Below the pieces are notes generated by a model. That model searched no databases, was not told the DNA's origin, and worked only from the letters and a program-made list of their open reading frames with translations. A program made the position numbers and the translations under genes. Below are positions 60,201 to 64,000 of a stretch of DNA of 64,000 bases, piece after piece. The DNA is taken from contig WIXG01000017.1 of the NCBI GenBank assembly GCA_009869945.1, positions 186,001-250,000 of the forward strand, written 5' to 3'. Every line of letters starts with the position of its first letter. The stretch's first letter is position 1. This DNA is from Mesaphorura yosii. Taxonomy: Eukaryota; Arthropoda; Collembola; Poduromorpha; Tullbergiidae.

Positions 60201-63200
60201 CACATAAATTGTCAATGTCATGGACATGGTCATTATTATTGGAAACAAGAAACCATATGTTTTCTGGCTCGGGACCCGTGTGTGATAATTTGAAGCTCGA
60301 GAACACGGCGAGATGCAGATTGTGGACATGAGACGCGTGATGCGTGGCGTGGCGTGAATGGGAAGATGCGGATGGCCCGGGTTTTGGCTTCCTTCTCTTG
60401 TTTTGCCCTGCCCTGCCAAGATCTTGGCTACTTGGCTTTCTCAGCGCATCTCGCATCTCTTTCCGAGAATGAAATTCGAGTGTGCACCGTTTTTTATGTA
60501 TTTTTCTCGAAAAACAAAGCCAGAGTTCAAAAATTTTATATTTCCAATTTCGTTTCGGGGCTCTCGTGAACCTTTTCCTCGCAAAGACTTCGCGGCGGCT
60601 CAACAGGAGGTCGGGTCGCTTCAAATACGTCGCGTACGCTTTTGTACGGTACACGATTTCAATTCCGAGCCAAACCAAGTCAGGAAGTCTCTTCATTCAA
60701 TTCAATAATACGAACAAGCATTGACAAGGCAAAACTCAGCGGTGCTTTATTTTAAAGCGTGAAACTAGAACGAGAACGAATTCATTCCCATCCTCTCCAG
60801 CCAGTCAGTCTTTAATGTGCTTTGTCAAAGATTTCTCACGTGTCCTGCCTGGCCTGGCTAGCGTAGCCAAGTAGCCATCGCATGCTTAAGATCACTTAAT
60901 GACTCGTCGTAAATTTGCGGAGGCCGCGAGCCGCAAAAGCAAAGGGTCATCATGATCGTAATAACTCGTCTGCCTGGCACAAGCAAAGGCAAATATTTGA
61001 GTACGGCCGTGGACATTTCGGTGGCGGACAGATAATAAGCAGACGATGATGATGATGATGATGATGATAGTACGGACGCGGACACGACTTGGACTAGATT
61101 GAAATTTGTAGAATACGGAGTACGGAAACCTGCCTACATTGCACTGGCATTGGCCGAAGAACGGTGGAGTGGCCGGTGAGCGGTGTGGGTCAGTTGACAA
61201 ATACAAATTACTTATTGTCATGAATAGGAAGTTAATTCTTTGAGGACACTTTATCATGTCAGAAGCCAATGTAATGTAAATGCAAGGCTGGGCCGGGAGA
61301 AGGAATGAATGAGCGAGAAAGTTTTGAGTACGACGACGACTGAAGACAAGAGACACCGACACGACTCAGCTCAATGACAAAAGTGTCATACTCCGTGCAT
61401 GGTGACACAAAGCACTAAGCACTTGAGACCGAGACCATAAATTTCAGGAAGGAGAACCCACCACACCAAATTACATGGTAACTTTTAACTTAACTCTTCC
61501 ATTCTCCTGCATTGCCTTGCCTTACCGTGCCATCATCATCGTCATCATCGCACCGCATCGTCGGCTTCCTCTTTCATGGCACATCACAAGAAGTGGCCGG
61601 CCACCGGCGACAATCACCATATTGATTTAATACGGATATAAGCAGGCAGGCATGAAGAATATGTGGTAGCGCTGGGCAAGACCACAGCCGACGAGACGAT
61701 GTGACATTAAGGCAAAAATCAATTTCAATTTGCAAAAGTTAATAATAATATGAAAAGATTCTTATTATCTGCTTTCTGAGCCTGGACACAAGTGTCACTT
61801 GATAAATTAGGGCGGTGGACATTTGCTGTACGTGTCGTGAATGGGCAACATGAGAAAATGATCACCCCACGCATGTGGCAATGGTATATGTTTTGTGTCT
61901 GTCAACTTGGTGCCGGTGGCGGTAGCGAATCGAGTGAATGTGGAAAGAAATCTATTTCAGCATTCAGGGACAACATTGGCAGGAAGAAGGTAAGTGCACT
62001 TCAGAGTGCAGATTGATATTCGTAGAAAGAAACCCGAGAAATGCCAGCGCAGCGTCAATAAATTGAGAACTTTACATTTGCATTTGCATTTGGCTTGCCT
62101 TGTCACTCGATTCTCGATTTTCGATTCTCGTGAAGTGAAGAAGCCCTACACAAATTGAATATGCATATGCAACTTTATCAATGAATGAAATGATGTGTCA
62201 GACTACTCGGCGTTGGTATACTTGGAAATTGCTTGCGGACTGAGGAGGTTGAAGCTCTTACCTTGATGATTATTGAGCCTTCGTGCGACGGGTTTGTACC
62301 TCATCTTTGCAGTGACGGCAACGAGACGTGTCTTGTCAGTTGGTGAATTTACATTATCGAATCAAGGACGACTGATTAGCTTAGCTAGATTTATGTGTAC
62401 AATATGAAGAGCATGCACAATCTCACAAGAGTCAAAAGTGAGTCTCCTTTCGAATTTTACGACTTTATGACGACTGTGAGACAAAAGATAATTAATTTGT
62501 ATTTTTTGTATGTAGATCGCTGATCACTGACATCGTGTCTCTCTCAATCTCAACAATACAATGAAGCACCCAAAAACCTCAACTCAAGTCAAGCACGAGT
62601 CGAGGCGAAGAAGACTGTCAAGTTGCTAGTAAAGTAACTGGCTAAACTGAGAACCGCACTGCACTGTTGAAGTTTACAACTGACTGAATTGACGACTGAC
62701 TGCACTCGCACGACGTCAATTGGCAATTGGCAACTCAAACTCTTTTGACATGATGCGGCAGCGGCAGTCGTCGCAGTCCGTGTTTGTCTTTATAATCTTA
62801 AAGGCTCTTGCTCCTGTTGCTGCTCCTTCGTAAAAGGTGTGTGTCTGAGTGGTTCAGATTTTCTTCATAGCAGAAAAACAAGCTGAAGCTCATCATAATC
62901 ACTGTGCCGTGCCTCACGAAATACGGAAAGCACGGGCACGGGGCCGAAGAATTCCAGCCCAACTTGCAAGAATAGATTCGGGATTCGCATTATTGTGTGC
63001 ATGCACAGATGAGTCTCGCACTCAGCGAAGCAGCTCAGCAGATTCTGTTTAGGCGAAGGAACAACCGAAGGATGGACAACTGCACGAGGATTTGGGATGA
63101 CATGGAAAGATAGAGTCCGCCTTCATCTCCTCCTCAACACCAATCGCACCGTACCGTTGCTATCCTCGTCTCGTGGCACTGCTGCGCTGGCACAGCTCGG

Positions 63201-64000
63201 TAGAGTTTCTGCTGCTATTTTTTACTATCCTTTTATTCTATCTTTTAGAAAAGACAAGCAAAGCCTCCACAAATGCGGAGCAGTCAGAGTACACACAAGC
63301 ACAGGCACAGGCACAGTAAAACTTCAAGGCGAGTTGATATATCTTTCTCTACTCGCGGCTCTCGCTTTCGTACTTCCACGAAGAAACACACAAACTCGCA
63401 ACTTCTCTCGAAAACTCGAAAAGTAAATTCTTTTGAAGTCCTGCTTGATCTGAGGTTCACTCTGAGGCGAAGGCAAGGCAGGGCAGAGATGAACTTTCTC
63501 CTCAACACTGATGCTGCTGCGATGCAGGCGCAGAGAAAATACTTTTCTTCCTTCTTCACGCTACAAAAAACTCAATTACTTTAAATCTCTTTTGGCTGTC
63601 TTTTTTGTAATGTGAACGTGAGTTTGTGAACGCTGCACGGAAAGTTTACCAGGCAGGCAGGCGAAGGCGAAGGAAGATGAAAGCTTTCTCTCTCGCTCGC
63701 TCTCTGGCTTGAGAGTGAATGCTACCGTTTGTCGCTTTCAGCTTTCTCTTCGTTTCTCGTTGAGTTGCGTTTAGAAGTACGATCATGCTTGATGCTTTAG
63801 TCAAGCCACAGTCGAGTCGCAGTCACGGTACATGCATTGTAATCGTAATCGTAGTGCTTCGTATGCGAAAGTTGAAGTTGTGAGCAGTGAGCACAGTGAG
63901 CAAGTGAGAGGAAATGGAAACCTTACAATTTAAAAACTTGCAACTTGTAGCAGGTAGTTTTTGATTGTTGCGATTCATCTTTTGTAATTTCGTCTCTGAG
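57229..64000. other. Upstream intron or promoter region of the hamlet-like gene
   Basis: No coding exon recognised in about 6.8 kb on either strand. Contains simple repeats, notably a GATGAT run at about 61044-61068 and CAGGCAGG units near 63650. Because the 35-base exon at 57194-57228 is entered in mid-codon, at least one more coding exon must lie in this stretch or past the window edge. Confidence 0.45.
61044..61068. repeat. GAT trinucleotide microsatellite
   Basis: About eight consecutive GAT units in non-coding DNA upstream of the hamlet-like gene. Confidence 0.8.

Noticed and set aside
60157-60696. 179-codon minus-strand ORF
   Set aside because: Composition is erratic, no domain is present, and overlapping plus-strand frames of similar length exist; chance open frame.

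Overview
This is a eukaryotic, almost certainly arthropod, window. Genes are split by short GT-AG introns (mostly 60-100 bp), use AATAAA poly(A) signals, and encode animal families: sorting nexin 17, CIR1, failed-axon-connections, iRhom, mind bomb 2, CMPK2, an SRRM2/3/4-type splicing factor, CSN1 and two PRDM3/16 (hamlet)-type zinc-finger proteins. The hamlet-like tandem pair and a single SRRM2/3/4-type gene fit an insect, springtail or crustacean; I cannot name the species. No bacterial, CRISPR, rRNA or convincing tRNA features were seen. Exon borders were placed by hand, and all multi-exon models given here keep reading phase across every intron.

Layout. 1-1086 (+): 3' end of SNX17. 1327-1847 (-): small secreted orphan. 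2247-5232 (-): CIR1, with a complete fax-like gene (3781-4935, +) nested inside its first coding intron. 6532-13486 (-): 19-exon iRhom gene with a very long low-complexity N-terminus. 15928-16602 (-): secreted cysteine-rich orphan with a TATA box. 17873-18662 (-): stand-alone PHR-domain protein. 20374-24761 (+): mind bomb 2 (19 exons), tail to tail with CMPK2 (25444-26781, -). 28610-33076 (-): SRRM2/3/4-type gene whose end carries part of the microexon-splicing (eMIC) motif, with an extra ORF in its large intron. 33700-34649 (-): truncated hamlet-like paralogue. 44959-47161 (+): CSN1. 48490-57228 and beyond (-): main hamlet-like gene, whose 5' end lies outside the window.

The first 34 kb are gene dense. 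From about 35 kb on, most of the sequence is non-coding (about 10 kb upstream of the truncated paralogue, and more than 10 kb of intron or upstream DNA of the hamlet-like gene), as expected around a developmental transcription factor. Several products act in cell signalling: iRhom in EGFR/TNF ligand trafficking, mind bomb 2 in Notch ligand ubiquitination, CIR1 as a Notch/CSL corepressor in vertebrates, and hamlet in Notch-dependent neural fate in flies. I treat this as noteworthy proximity, not as evidence of co-regulation.
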